DNA of 64,000 bases from Oceanicola sp. 22II-s10i (GTDB lineage: Bacteria > Pseudomonadota > Alphaproteobacteria > Rhodobacterales > Rhodobacteraceae): positions 360,604 through 424,603 of the forward strand of contig NZ_AQQU01000002.1 of NCBI RefSeq assembly GCF_002210105.1, written 5' to 3'. Within the stretch, counting starts at the first letter, position 1. Each line of letters starts with the position of its first letter. Below are positions 26,756-36,500 of the stretch, one piece after another. Made by a program: the position numbers and the translations under genes. A model generated the notes under the pieces. It was not told where the DNA came from. It ran no database searches and worked only from the letters and a program-made list of their open reading frames with translations.

Positions 26756-27298
26756 ATGGAACTGGAACGGAAATTCTGTGCGCTCGGCGACGGGCTGGCG
26801 GTGCGCGAGGGGCATGTGATCGAGGGCTATGCCTCGGTCTTCGGCGCGGCGGACCAGGGCGGCGATGTCGTGGGCAAGGGGGCCTACACGGTGTCGCTGG
26901 CGGCGCTGGCGGGGGCCGGGCGGCGGGTCAAGATGCTGTGGCAGCACGATCCGACGCAGCCCATCGGGGTCTGGGACGAGGTGCGCGAGGACGGGCGCGG
27001 TCTGTATGTGAAGGGCCGGGTGCTGGAGAGCGTGGGGCGCGGGCGCGAGGCGATCGCGTTGCTGGCCGCCGGGGCGATCGACGGGCTGTCGATCGGATAC
27101 CGGACGAAGCGCGCGGTGAAGGATGACGGGGGCCGCAGGCTCCTGACCGAAGTGGAGCTCTGGGAGGTGTCGCTGGTGACCTTCCCGATGCTGCCGGATG
27201 CGCGGGTGGAGGCCAAGGGCGAGGACCCGGCGGCCGAGATCTGGCGCGAGATGGCCCGTGGGCTGCGCGCCCTGAGGCAGGAGAGCGCGGGGCGCTGA
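26756..27298 (+). CDS. GTA prohead protease (g4)
   Basis: A 180-residue HK97-family (U35) serine protease. The conserved His lies in LWQHDPTQPIG and the nucleophile Ser in IDGLSIGYRTK, with EVSLVTFPM near the C-terminal end. It cleaves the N-terminal scaffold segment of the capsid protein. The ATG at 26756 has GGCGGAGG upstream; two GTG codons just before it could also serve. Confidence 0.9.
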   Translation: MELERKFCALGDGLAVREGHVIEGYASVFGAADQGGDVVGKGAYTVSLAALAGAGRRVKMLWQHDPTQPIGVWDEVREDGRGLYVKGRVLESVGRGREAIALLAAGAIDGLSIGYRTKRAVKDDGGRRLLTEVELWEVSLVTFPMLPDARVEAKGEDPAAEIWREMARGLRALRQESAGR

Positions 27299-27331
27299 GG
27301 CCCGCGACAGACCCAACGAGGGGACAGTGCG

Positions 27332-28519
27332 ATGACAAAGACCGAGAGCATTTCTCGGACCGGGGAGGCTGTGTCCCCCGACACCGGGAGCCGTGCCGCC
27401 GTGGCCGAGTTCATGCGGGAGTTCAAAGGCTTCCGCGACGACATTGATGACAGACTGAAGCAACAGGAAAACCGCATGACCATGCTTGACCGCACCGCTC
27501 GCCGGGCCGCGCGCCCGGTTCTCGCCTCGGCCGCCGAAGGCGAGGCCCCGCATCAGAAGGCCTTTGCCGCCTACCTGCGTTCCGGCGACGACGACGCCCT
27601 CCGCGGGCTGGAGCTGGAGGGCAAGGCGATGTCCACGGCCGTCGCTGCGGATGGCGGCTATCTGGTCGATCCCGAGACCTCGTCCACGATCAAGTCGGTG
27701 CTGTCCGGCGCCTCGTCGATCCGGCAGGTGGCGAACGTGGTGACGGTCGAGGCGACGGCCTACGACGTGCTGGTCGATCACACCGATGTCGGCTCTGGCT
27801 GGGCGGGCGAAAGCACCGTGTCGGACAGCGCGACGCCCTCGCTCGACCGGATTTCGATCCCGCTCTACGAGCTGTCGGCGCTGCCCAAGGTCAGCCAGCG
27901 GCTGCTGGACGACAGCGCCTTCGATATCGAGGCGTGGCTGGCGGGGCGGATCGCGGACAAGTTCTTGCGGGCCGAAGCGGCGGCCTTCGTCAACGGCAAC
28001 GGGTCGGACAAGCCGACCGGGTTCCTGACCCATACCAAGATCGACAACGACAGCTGGGCCTGGGACAAGCTGGGCTATGTCGCGACGGGCACCGATGCGG
28101 GGTTCGACGATACCGAGCCGGGCGATGCGCTGGTCGACCTGGTCTACGCGCTCGGCGCGCGCTACCGGGCGAACGGGACCTTCGTGATGAATTCCAAGAC
28201 CGCGGGCGCGGTGCGCAAGGTCAAGGACGGCGACGGGCGGTTCATGTGGACCGACACGCTGGCCGAGGGCGAGCCCGCGCGCCTGATGGGCTATCCGGTG
28301 CTGATCGCCGAGGACATGCCGGACATCGCGTCGGACAGCTATTCCATCGCCTTCGGTGACTTCGGCGCGGGCTACACGGTGGCCGAACGGCCCGACCTGC
28401 GCGTCCTGCGCGATCCGTTCAGCGCCAAGCCGCACGTGCTGTTCTACGCGACCAAGCGGGTCGGCGGGGACGTCAGCGATTTCGCCGCGATCAAGCTGCT
28501 GAAATTCGGCCTCGCGTAA
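27332..28519 (+). CDS. GTA major capsid protein (g5), HK97 fold
   Basis: A 395-residue capsid precursor. Residues 1 to about 100 form the helical delta/scaffold domain (FMREFKGFRDDIDDRLKQQE), removed by g4. The mature part begins near the KAMSTAVAADGGYLVDPE segment, with the E-loop and P-domain motifs ASSIRQVANVVTV and GWAGESTVSDS, and FVNGNGSDKPTGFL. It builds the roughly 30-nm head. AACGAGGGGACAG precedes the start, and a hairpin follows the stop. Confidence 0.95.
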   Translation: MTKTESISRTGEAVSPDTGSRAAVAEFMREFKGFRDDIDDRLKQQENRMTMLDRTARRAARPVLASAAEGEAPHQKAFAAYLRSGDDDALRGLELEGKAMSTAVAADGGYLVDPETSSTIKSVLSGASSIRQVANVVTVEATAYDVLVDHTDVGSGWAGESTVSDSATPSLDRISIPLYELSALPKVSQRLLDDSAFDIEAWLAGRIADKFLRAEAAAFVNGNGSDKPTGFLTHTKIDNDSWAWDKLGYVATGTDAGFDDTEPGDALVDLVYALGARYRANGTFVMNSKTAGAVRKVKDGDGRFMWTDTLAEGEPARLMGYPVLIAEDMPDIASDSYSIAFGDFGAGYTVAERPDLRVLRDPFSAKPHVLFYATKRVGGDVSDFAAIKLLKFGLA

Positions 28520-28535
28520 GCGGTGTCGATGGGTC

Positions 28536-28556
28536 GGGCCGCGCGGGGCGCGGTCC
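28536..28556 (+). repeat. Stem-loop after the capsid gene
   Basis: GGGCCGCGC and GCGCGGTCC form a 9-bp stem (one wobble) around a GGG loop, 16 nt after the capsid stop, without a T-run. It sits where phage mRNAs often carry a stability or partial termination element that favours capsid over downstream products. Confidence 0.45.
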
Positions 28557-28662
28557 GGTCCGGCGCGTGTCGCTGACAGGCGTTGTCCAGCTGCTCCCTC
28601 CGTCCGAGCAACGCGGGTGGCACGCGCCACCTTTGGGCGGGGCATAATGCCGAGGGTTCAAG

Positions 28663-29253
28663 ATGTTGACTGAAGAAACCGAAGTGCCTCTGGCCGCGCT
28701 GCCCGTGGATGCGTTCAAGGCGCACCTGCGTCTGGGGACCGGGTTCGCCGGGGATGTGGTGCAGGACGAGGTTCTGGAAAGCTTCCTGCGCGCGGCCATC
28801 GCGGTGATCGAGGCGCGGACGGGCAAGGCGCTGTTCGAACGGGATTTCGCGTGGCGCGTGACGGCATGGCGCAGCCCGGTGGAACAGGTGCTGCCGGTGG
28901 CGCCGGTTTCCGCGGTGAGCGAGCTGCGGCGGGTGTCGGGCGAAGGGGCCGAGGCGGTGATCGCTGCCGACGCCTACCGGCTGGTGGTCGATACCTATGC
29001 GCCGCGGCTGACGGGCCGGGTGTTCATGCTGCCGACGATTCCGACCGGCGGGGCGATGGTGATCCGTTTCACCGCCGGGTTCGGGGCCGCATGGGACGAC
29101 GTGCCGCCGGACCTGCGCCATGCGGTGATGCTGCTGGCGGCGCATTACTACGAATACCGCGGCGAGACGGTGCTGGACGAGGGCTGCATGCCGTTCGGGG
29201 TTTCTGCCCTGCTGGCGCGGTATCGGACGTTCCGGCTGGGGGCGGCGCAATGA
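28663..29253 (+). CDS. GTA head-tail adaptor (g6)
   Basis: A 196-residue gp6-type connector. The N-terminal helices (VDAFKAHLRLG, ESFLRAAIAVIEARTGKALF) and C-terminal part (PDLRHAVMLLAAHYYEYRGE) match the head-tail connector family that docks beneath the portal. A 143-nt gap with a hairpin separates it from the capsid gene, the largest break inside the head genes. Its stop overlaps the g7 start (ATGA). Confidence 0.88.
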   Translation: MLTEETEVPLAALPVDAFKAHLRLGTGFAGDVVQDEVLESFLRAAIAVIEARTGKALFERDFAWRVTAWRSPVEQVLPVAPVSAVSELRRVSGEGAEAVIAADAYRLVVDTYAPRLTGRVFMLPTIPTGGAMVIRFTAGFGAAWDDVPPDLRHAVMLLAAHYYEYRGETVLDEGCMPFGVSALLARYRTFRLGAAQ

Positions 29254-29585
29254 GGCCACTGTTGAACCGGGAACTGGTGCTGGAGGCGCCGGTGCGTGTG
29301 GCCGATGGCGCGGGCGGGTTCAGCGAAAGCTGGGCGGCGCTCGGGACGCTCTGGGCCGAGGTGTCGGCGCGGACGGGGCGTGAGCGGGATGCGGGCGGCG
29401 TGGCGGTGGCGCAGACCGGCTACCGGATCGTGGTGCGCGGTGCGCCGGTCGGGGCGCCGTCGCGGCCGATGCCTGACCAGCGGTTCCGCGAGGGCGCGCG
29501 GGTGTTCCGCATCGAGGCGGTGGCGGAGCGGGATGGCGGCGGACGCTACCTGACCTGTTTTGCCCGCGAGGAGGCGCTGGCATGA
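29250..29585 (+). CDS. GTA head closure/stopper protein (g7)
   Basis: A 111-residue small beta-barrel connector (LVLEAPVRVADGAGGFSESW, then TGYRIVVRGAP). Position and size match g7, the stopper between adaptor and tail terminator. Its ATG overlaps the g6 stop, and its own stop overlaps the g8 start, so translation of g6 to g8 is coupled. Confidence 0.85.
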   Translation: MRPLLNRELVLEAPVRVADGAGGFSESWAALGTLWAEVSARTGRERDAGGVAVAQTGYRIVVRGAPVGAPSRPMPDQRFREGARVFRIEAVAERDGGGRYLTCFAREEALA

Positions 29586-29992
29586 GCTATGCTGTGTCGC
29601 CCGCCTTGCAGAAGGCGGTTTACGAGACCTTGGCCGGGGACGTGGCCTTGGGCGCTCTGGTCGGAACGGCGATCTTCGATGCGCCGCCCGTGGGCACGGT
29701 GCCGGAGACCTACGTGACGCTGGGGCCCGAGACTGTGCGGGACCGGTCGGACGGGTCGGGCGGCGGCGCGCTGCACGATCTGGCGGTGTCCGTCGTCACG
29801 GCGGCGGACGGGTTCCAGGCGGCCAAGGCGGTGGCCGTGGCGGTGAATGATGCGCTGGCGGCGGGTCTGCCCGCGCTCGACCGGGGGCGGCTGGTGCGGC
29901 TCGATTTCCTGAAGGCGCGCGCGCGGCGGGAAGAGGCGGGGCAGATCCGGCGGATCGACCTGAGTTTTCGCGCGCGGGTCGAAGACGACTGA
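29582..29992 (+). CDS. GTA tail terminator (g8, DUF3168)
   Basis: A 136-residue protein of the DUF3168 family (AVSPALQKAVYETLAGDVALG, DAPPVGTVPETYVTLGPE, and VAVAVNDALAAGLPALDRGRL). It caps the tail tube and joins it to the head. It starts with an ATGA overlap to g7; 23 nt separate it from the tail tube gene. Confidence 0.88.
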   Translation: MSYAVSPALQKAVYETLAGDVALGALVGTAIFDAPPVGTVPETYVTLGPETVRDRSDGSGGGALHDLAVSVVTAADGFQAAKAVAVAVNDALAAGLPALDRGRLVRLDFLKARARREEAGQIRRIDLSFRARVEDD

Positions 29993-30015
29993 CATTCTGA
30001 TCGAGGAGACACGAC

Positions 30016-30429
30016 ATGGCGGCCCAGAACGGCAAGGACCTGTTGATCAAGGTGGACATGACCGATGCCGGTCTGTTCGAAACCATCGCGGGGCTGCGCG
30101 CCTCTCGCATCTCGTTCAACGCCGAGAGCGTGGACGTGACCAGCCTGGAGAGCCAGGGCGGGTGGCGCGAACTGCTTGGCGGGGCCGGGGTGCGCTCGGC
30201 CACGATTTCCGGCGCGGGGGTGTTCAAGGACGCCGCCAGCGACGAGCGGGCGCGGCAGATATTCTTTGACGGCGCGACCCCGGATTTCCAGGTGGTGATC
30301 CCGGATTTCGGCGTGGTCGAGGGGCCGTTCCAGGTGACGGCGATCGAATATGCCGGCGCGCATGACGGCGAGGCGACCTACGAGCTGTCGATGGCCTCGG
30401 CCGGTGCGCTGAGCTTCACGGCGATCTGA
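30016..30429 (+). CDS. GTA major tail protein (g9)
   Basis: A 137-residue tail-tube protein of the TP901-1 major tail family. Features are AQNGKDLLIKVDM, AESVDVTSLES with the GGWRELL segment, and ATYELSMASAGALSFT at the C-terminus. Stacked hexamers form the short flexible tail tube. GAGGAGACACG precedes the ATG. Its last base is shared with the g10 start. Confidence 0.92.
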   Translation: MAAQNGKDLLIKVDMTDAGLFETIAGLRASRISFNAESVDVTSLESQGGWRELLGGAGVRSATISGAGVFKDAASDERARQIFFDGATPDFQVVIPDFGVVEGPFQVTAIEYAGAHDGEATYELSMASAGALSFTAI

Positions 30430-30749
30430 TGGCGAACCCCCTGACAGGCGAGGTGGCGCTGGTCATCGACGGCGAGCGACGGGTGCTGAAGCTGACGCTC
30501 GGTGCGCTGGCGGAACTGGAGGGCGCGATGGCGTCGGACAGCCTCGTCGCGCTGGTCGAGCGGTTCGAGGGCGGCGGGTTTTCGGTGCGCGATGTCATGG
30601 CGCTGATCGTCGCGGGGCTGCGCGGCGGCGGCTGGCAGGGGCGGGCCGAGGACCTGATCGCGGCGGAAATCGAGGGCGGCCCGATGGGGGCCGCGCGGGC
30701 GGCGGCGGAGTTGCTGGCGCGGGCCTTCGTGCTGCCGGGCGCGGCATGA
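30429..30749 (+). CDS. GTA tail assembly chaperone (g10)
   Basis: A 106-residue protein of the GTA gp10 family (NPLTGEVALVIDGERRVLKL, LGALAELEGAM, VRDVMALIVAGLRGGGW). It corresponds to the first tail chaperone placed between tube and tape measure genes, as in siphophages. One base overlaps g9 and four bases overlap g10.1. Confidence 0.86.
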   Translation: MANPLTGEVALVIDGERRVLKLTLGALAELEGAMASDSLVALVERFEGGGFSVRDVMALIVAGLRGGGWQGRAEDLIAAEIEGGPMGAARAAAELLARAFVLPGAA

Positions 30750-30943
30750 GCCGGTTCGACTGGCCGGTGCTGATGGCCGCTGGGATGCGGGGGCTGCGGC
30801 TGACGCCCGAGGCGTTCTGGCGGCTGACGCCTGCGGAACTGCGGCTGATGCTGGGGGATGGCGCGGGCGGTGCGCCGCTGCGGCGGGCGGGGCTGGATGC
30901 GCTGCTGGCGGCCTATCCGGACAAGGAGTGCGGTGATGGATGA
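30746..30943 (+). CDS. GTA tail assembly chaperone (g10.1, DUF2376/rcc01693 type)
   Basis: A 65-residue protein with FDWPVLMAAGMRGLRLTPEAF, a WRLTPAELRLMLG motif and a short C-terminal tail. The WxLTPxE pattern is typical of these small phage tail chaperones. ATGA overlap with g10 and an 8-nt overlap with g11 show coupled translation. Confidence 0.84.
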   Translation: MSRFDWPVLMAAGMRGLRLTPEAFWRLTPAELRLMLGDGAGGAPLRRAGLDALLAAYPDKECGDG

Positions 30944-31595
30944 GATCGAGAGCCTCGACGAGCTGGAGGACCGGGCCGGTGCGCTGAACGCGACGCTGGG
31001 CGGGACGGTCGAGATGACGGCGGCCTTCGACGCGGAGTTGCGGCGGATGCGGGCGGCGATGGCCGAGACCGGCAAGGATGTCGCGACGCTGGAACGGGGC
31101 CTCAGCCGGGGGCTGCGGCGGGCGCTGGACGGTGTGGTCTTTGACGGGATGAAGCTGTCGGATGCCATGAGGGTCGTGGGGCAAAGCATTGCGAACACGG
31201 CCTATTCGGCGGCGGTCCGGCCGGTGACGGATCATTTCGGCGGGATGATCGCGCAGGGGATCGGGTCGGTCGTGCAGGGGGTGCTGCCGTTTGCGAACGG
31301 GGCGTCCTTCGCTCAGGGGCGCGTGATGCCGTTTGCCAATGGCGGGGTCGTGCGCGGGGCGACGATGTTCCCGATGCGCGGCGGCACCGGGTTGATGGGC
31401 GAGGCGGGGCCCGAGGCGATCATGCCGCTGACGCGGGGCGCGGACGGGCGGCTCGGGGTGCGCGCGCAGGGCGGCGCGCCGGTGAGCGTGGTGGTCAACG
31501 TGCAGACCCCGGATGTCGAGGGATTCCGCCGCTCGCAGAGCCAGATCGCGGCGCAGATGAGCCGCGCGATGACCCGCGGACAGCGCAACAGGTAG
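30936..31595 (+). CDS. GTA tape measure protein (g11)
   Basis: A 219-residue protein, very short for a tape measure, as expected for the short GTA tail (about 50 nm in RcGTA). It has an N-terminal helical region (ESLDELEDRAGALNATLG), a middle with a hydrophobic segment (FGGMIAQGIGSVVQGVLPFA) and the typical FANGGVVRGATMFPM and GLMGEAGPEAIMPL motifs. The start at 30936 has AAGGAG upstream; a frame extension upstream overlaps g10.1 and is not coding. Confidence 0.88.
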   Translation: MDEIESLDELEDRAGALNATLGGTVEMTAAFDAELRRMRAAMAETGKDVATLERGLSRGLRRALDGVVFDGMKLSDAMRVVGQSIANTAYSAAVRPVTDHFGGMIAQGIGSVVQGVLPFANGASFAQGRVMPFANGGVVRGATMFPMRGGTGLMGEAGPEAIMPLTRGADGRLGVRAQGGAPVSVVVNVQTPDVEGFRRSQSQIAAQMSRAMTRGQRNR

Positions 31596-31605
31596 GAGCG
31601 GGCAA

Positions 31606-32238
31606 ATGGCGTTTCACGAGGTGCGGTTTCCCGCGAGCCTGAGCTTCGGCTCGGTCGGCGGGCCGGAGCGGCGGACGGATGTGGTCACGCTCGCCAACGG
31701 GTTCGAGGAGCGGAACACGCCCTGGGCGCATTCGCGGCGGCGCTATGATGCCGGGGTCGCGATGCGGTCCCTCGACGATGTGGAGGCGCTGATCGCGTTC
31801 TTCGAGGCGCGGCAGGGGCAGCTCTACGGGTTCCGGTGGAAGGACTGGTCGGAGTTCAAGTCCTGCCGGGCGAGCCGCGAGGTGGCGTTCGGGGATCAGG
31901 TCATCGCGATCGGCGATGGCGTGCGGGACGCATTCCAGCTGGCGAAGCGCTATGCCTCGGGCGGGGCGGAATACCTGCGGCCCGTGCGCAAGCCGGTGGC
32001 GGGAACGGTCCGGCTGGGCGTTGGCGGGGACGCGTTGCAGGAGGGCGTGCACTACGCGGTCGATCCGGCGACGGGGCTGGTGACGCTGGCCGAGGTGCCG
32101 GCGGCGGGTGACGAGATCACGGCGGGGTTCGAGTGCGACGTGCCGGTGCGGTTCGACACGGACCGGATACAGGTGTCGGTCGCGTCGTTCCGCGCCGGCG
32201 AGGTGCCGAACGTGCCGGTTGTGGAGGTCAGGGTATGA
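31606..32238 (+). CDS. GTA distal tail protein (g12, DUF2460)
   Basis: A 210-residue protein of the DUF2460/TIGR02217 family (FHEVRFPASLSFGSVGGPER, WAHSRRRYDAGVA, FRWKDWSEFKSC). It forms the ring at the end of the tail tube to which the hub attaches. GGAGCGGGCAA precedes the ATG, and its stop overlaps g13 (ATGA). Confidence 0.9.
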   Translation: MAFHEVRFPASLSFGSVGGPERRTDVVTLANGFEERNTPWAHSRRRYDAGVAMRSLDDVEALIAFFEARQGQLYGFRWKDWSEFKSCRASREVAFGDQVIAIGDGVRDAFQLAKRYASGGAEYLRPVRKPVAGTVRLGVGGDALQEGVHYAVDPATGLVTLAEVPAAGDEITAGFECDVPVRFDTDRIQVSVASFRAGEVPNVPVVEVRV

Positions 32239-33119
32239 GTTTCGACGCGGGGCTGAAGGCACATCTGGGGACCGGGGCGACGACCGTCTGCCACGCCTGG
32301 CGGCTGGAGCGGGCGGATGGCGTGGTGATGGGGTTCACCGATCACGACGTCGATCTCGGGTTCGACGGGCTGGTGTTCCGCGCGGGGTCGGGGCTGACGG
32401 CGCTGGCGTTGCAGCAGGGCACCGGGCTGGCGGTCGACAATTCCGAGGCCATCGGCGCGTTGAGCGATGCGGCGATCCGGGAGGCGGATATCGAGGCCGG
32501 GCGGTTCGACGGGGCCGTGCTGGTCGCGTGGCTGGTGAACTGGGCGAACGTGGACGAACGGCAGGTGGTGTTCCGGGGGACGCTGGGCGAGATCCGGCGG
32601 TCGGACGGGATGTTCCGGGCCGAGCTGCGCGGATTGACCGAGGCGCTGAACCAGCCTGTGGGGCGGGTCTATCAGCGGCCCTGTTCCGCGGTGCTGGGGG
32701 ATGGTGCCTGCGGGGTCGATCTGGGGGCGCCGGGTTATCGGGCCGAGGTTGCCGTGGTGGCCGTGGAAGATCGGGCGGTGTTCCGGTTCGGGGCGCTGGA
32801 CGGGTTCGACTTCGGTTGGTTCCAGCGCGGGCGGCTGGAGGTGCTGAGCGGGGCGGCTGCCGGGCTTTCGGGGGTCGTCAAGCGGGACGTGATCGAGGGC
32901 GGTGCACGGCGGATCGAGCTGTGGCAGCCGGTCCGGGCGGAGATCGTGGCGGGGGACATGGTGCGGCTGGAGGCTGGCTGCGACCGGCGTTTCGAGACCT
33001 GTCGGCTGAAGTTCGACAACGTGCTGAACTTCCAGGGTTTCCCGGACATTCCGGGCGAGGACTGGATCATGGCCTCGCCGCGGTCGGTCGGCGAGACCGG
33101 CGGGGGCAGCCGGAGATGA
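32235..33119 (+). CDS. GTA hub protein (g13, DUF2163/BR0599 type)
   Basis: A 294-residue baseplate protein. The N-terminal DUF2163 part has TVCHAWRLERADG and GFTDHDVDLGFDGL. The C-terminal phage_BR0599-like part has a cysteine set (RPCSAVLGDGACGVD, then AGCDRRFETCRLKFDN) recently associated with an iron-sulfur cluster in RcGTA; that assignment is from general knowledge. ATGA overlaps link it to g12 and g14. Confidence 0.9.
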   Translation: MSFDAGLKAHLGTGATTVCHAWRLERADGVVMGFTDHDVDLGFDGLVFRAGSGLTALALQQGTGLAVDNSEAIGALSDAAIREADIEAGRFDGAVLVAWLVNWANVDERQVVFRGTLGEIRRSDGMFRAELRGLTEALNQPVGRVYQRPCSAVLGDGACGVDLGAPGYRAEVAVVAVEDRAVFRFGALDGFDFGWFQRGRLEVLSGAAAGLSGVVKRDVIEGGARRIELWQPVRAEIVAGDMVRLEAGCDRRFETCRLKFDNVLNFQGFPDIPGEDWIMASPRSVGETGGGSRR

Positions 33120-33547
33120 GCGCGGTGGTGGCGGCGGCGCGGGGCTGGATCGGGACGCCCTATGTGCATCAGGCCTCGGTCCGGGGGGCGGGGGCGGATT
33201 GCCTCGGCCTGCTGCGGGGCGTGTGGCGCGAGGTGCTGGGGGCGGAGCCGGAAACGGTGCCTGCCTATACGCGCGACTGGTCGGAGCCGGGTGGTGAGGA
33301 ACGGTTGTGGGACGCGGCACTGCGGCATCTGGCGCGGAAGACGCTCGACGCGGAGGCGGAGGGCGACGTGCTGCTTTTCCGGATGCGGGAAGGGGCCGTG
33401 GCCAAGCATCTGGGGATTGCCGCGCAGGTCGGGGCGGGGGCGACCTTTCTGCATGCGTATAGCGGGCATGGCGTGGTCGAAAGCCCGCTGAGCGCGCCGT
33501 GGCGGCGGCGCATCGTGGCGCGGTTCGCGTTTCCGGGGATGGAGTAA
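33116..33547 (+). CDS. GTA NlpC/P60 cell-wall peptidase (g14)
   Basis: A 143-residue NlpC/P60-fold enzyme. The catalytic Cys is in GADCLGLLRG (near residue 28) and the His in AKHLGIA (near residue 100). It is thought to open recipient peptidoglycan so DNA can reach the periplasm. The preceding GTPYVHQASV segment is typical of the family. ATGA overlap with g13. Confidence 0.92.
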   Translation: MSAVVAAARGWIGTPYVHQASVRGAGADCLGLLRGVWREVLGAEPETVPAYTRDWSEPGGEERLWDAALRHLARKTLDAEAEGDVLLFRMREGAVAKHLGIAAQVGAGATFLHAYSGHGVVESPLSAPWRRRIVARFAFPGME

Positions 33548-33551
33548 GACT

Positions 33552-36500
33552 ATGGCGACACTGGTGCTTTCGTCGGTCGGGGCGGCTGTCGGCGGGTCCA
33601 TCGGCGGCTCGGTTCTCGGGCTGTCGACGGCGGCTGCGGGGCGGTTCGCGGGGGCTCTGCTGGGGCGGGTGATCGACCAGCGGCTGCTGGGGCATGGGTC
33701 GGAACCGGTTGAGACCGGGCGCGTGGAGCGGTTCCGGCTGACCGGCGCGGGCGAGGGCGATCCGGTGGCGCGGGTCTATGGCCGCATGCGGGTCGGGGGG
33801 CAGGTGATCTGGGCCTCGCGGTTCGAGGAGATCGTGTCGACCTCGGGCGGGGGCAAGGGGGCGCCGCCTTCGCCGGAAGTGCGGGAGTATTCCTACCGGG
33901 TGAATCTGGCGATCGCGCTGTGCGAGGGCGAGATTTCCGGCGTGGGCCGCATCTGGGCGGACGGGGTGGAGATCGCGCGGGACCTGCTGGCGATGCGGGT
34001 TTACCGGGGCGACCGGACGCAGGTGCCTGATCCCCGGATGGAGGCGGTCGAAGGGGCCGGGATGGTGCCGGCCTATCGCGGGACGGCCTACGTGGTGATC
34101 GAGGATCTGGACCTCTCACCTTATGGCAGCCGGGTGCCGCAGTTCAGTTTCGAGGTGATCCGGCCGGGGCAGGGTGACGGGGCGGAGGACGTCTTTTCGC
34201 CCGCCCGCGCGATCCGGGCGGTGGCGATGATGCCGGGCAGCGGGGAATACACGCTGGCGACCACACCGGTGTCTTTCGACCTGGGCGGTGGCGCGGTCCG
34301 GATGGCGAACGTCAACACACCGTCGGGGCGGAGCGATTTCGTGACCTCGCTCGATGCGCTGGAGGCCGAGGTGCCGGGCTGCGGTGGCGTGTCGCTGGTG
34401 GTCAGCTGGTTCGGCGGCGACCTGCGCTGCGGGTCCTGCGAGATCATGCCGAAGGTCGAACAGCAGGAGGCGGACGGCGAGGGCATGGCGTGGCGCGTGT
34501 CGGGGCTGGACCGGTTGGCTGCGGCGGCGGTCGGGCGCGATGGCGACGATCGGCCGGTCTATGGCGGAACGCCCGCGGATGCGGCGGTGATCGAGGCGAT
34601 TGCCGAGATGAATGCGCGCGGTTTGCGGGTGATGGCCTATCCGTTCCTGCTGATGGATCAGCAGGCGGAGAACGGCCTGGCCGATCCGTGGAGCGGGGCG
34701 GAGGACCAGCCGGCGCTGCCATGGCGCGGGCGGATCACGTTGTCCGTCGCGCCGGGGCGGGCCGGGTCGCCCGACGGGACTTCGGCGGCGGAGGCCGAGG
34801 TGGCGGCGTTCTTCGGGACGGCGGCGGCGTCTGACTTTGCGGTGTCGGAGGGGAGCGTGAGCTATTCCGGCCCGGCGGAGTGGCGGTTCCGGCGCTTCAT
34901 TCTCCACCAAGCGGCTCTTTGCGTGGCGGCGGGCGGGGTGGATGCGTTCTGCATCGGCTCCGAGATGCGGGGGCTGACGCAGATCCGGGGGGCGGGGAAT
35001 TCGTTCCCGGCGGTCGCGGCGCTGCGCGCTCTGGCGGCGGAGGTGCGGACGATCCTCGGGCCGGACGTGAAGATCGGCTATGCGGCGGACTGGTCGGAGT
35101 ATTTCGGCTATCACCCGCAGGACGGGTCGGGGGACGTGTTCTTTCACCTCGATCCGTTGTGGTCGGATCCTGTGATCGACTTCGTCGGAATCGACAACTA
35201 CCTGCCGCTGTCGGACTGGCGCGAGGATGAGGATCATGCGGATGCCGGTTGGGGGTCTGTCTACGACCCGGACTACCTTGCCGCGAATGTCGAGGGTGGC
35301 GAGTATTACGACTGGTATTACCACTCGCCCGAGGCGGAAGCGGCGCAAATTCGCACGCCGATCAGCGATGGCGCGCATGGCGAGGACTGGGTGTTCCGCG
35401 CCAAGGACATTCGCGGATGGTGGTCGCATGAGCACCATGAGCGGATCGGCGGGGTGCGTCAGGCGGCGGCGACGGGTTGGGTGCCGGGGATGAAGCCGGT
35501 GTGGTTCACGGAACTCGGCTGCGCCGCGGTCGACAAGGGGACGAACCAGCCGAACGTGTTCCTCGATCCCAAGTCGTCCGAGAGCAGGCTGCCGCGGGCC
35601 TCGACAGGGCGGGCCGATCCGGTCATTCAGATGCAGTACCTGCGGGTCATGCACGAATACTGGGTGGATCCCGCGCACAACCCGGTGTCGGCGGAGTATG
35701 GCGGCCCGATGATCGACATGGACCGGGCGCATGTCTGGGCCTGGGATGCGCGGCCCTATCCAGCCTTTCCGAACGACCGCGAGACGTGGAGCGACGGGGC
35801 CAACCATGCGGCCGGGCACTGGATCACGGGGCGGGTGGCCGGACGGTCGCTGGCTTCGGTGGTCGGCGAGATTTGCGAGGGCGTCGGGCCGGTAAATGTC
35901 GGCGGGCTCCACGGTCACGTCAGCGGGTATCTGGCCGAGGATGTCGGTCCTGCGCGGGCGGATTTGCAGCCATTGATGTTGAGGTATGGCTTCGACGCTG
36001 TGGAGCGCGAGGGCGTGCTTCGGTTCGTGATGCGGGACGGGCGCGATGCGGTCGAACTGGATGGCGAAGCGCTGGCGGTGTCCCCCGAATTGGGGGCGCG
36101 GATCGAGGAGGTGCGCGCGCCCGAGGCGGAACTGGCCGGGCGGGTGCGGCTGAAGTTCGTGCAGGCCGGGGCGGATTTCGCTGTGGTCTCCGAGGAGGCG
36201 GTGATGCCGGACGAGGTGTCGCGGTCGGTTGCGGCGTCGGAGGTGCCGCTGGCGATGTCGCGCGGCGAGGGGCGGCAGGTGGTCGAGCGCTGGCTGACCG
36301 AGGCCCGTGTGGCGCGCGACAGCGTGCGGCTGGCGTTGCCGCCGTCGCGGCGGGATATCGGGGCGGGCGATGTGCTGCGGCTGCCGGTGGCGGAGGGCGC
36401 GGGGCTGTTACGGGTGGACCGGGTCGAGCAGGGCGATCACGCACTGGTCGAGGCGGTGCGGATCGAGCCGGGTAGCTACCGCCCCGTCGACATGGCCGAG

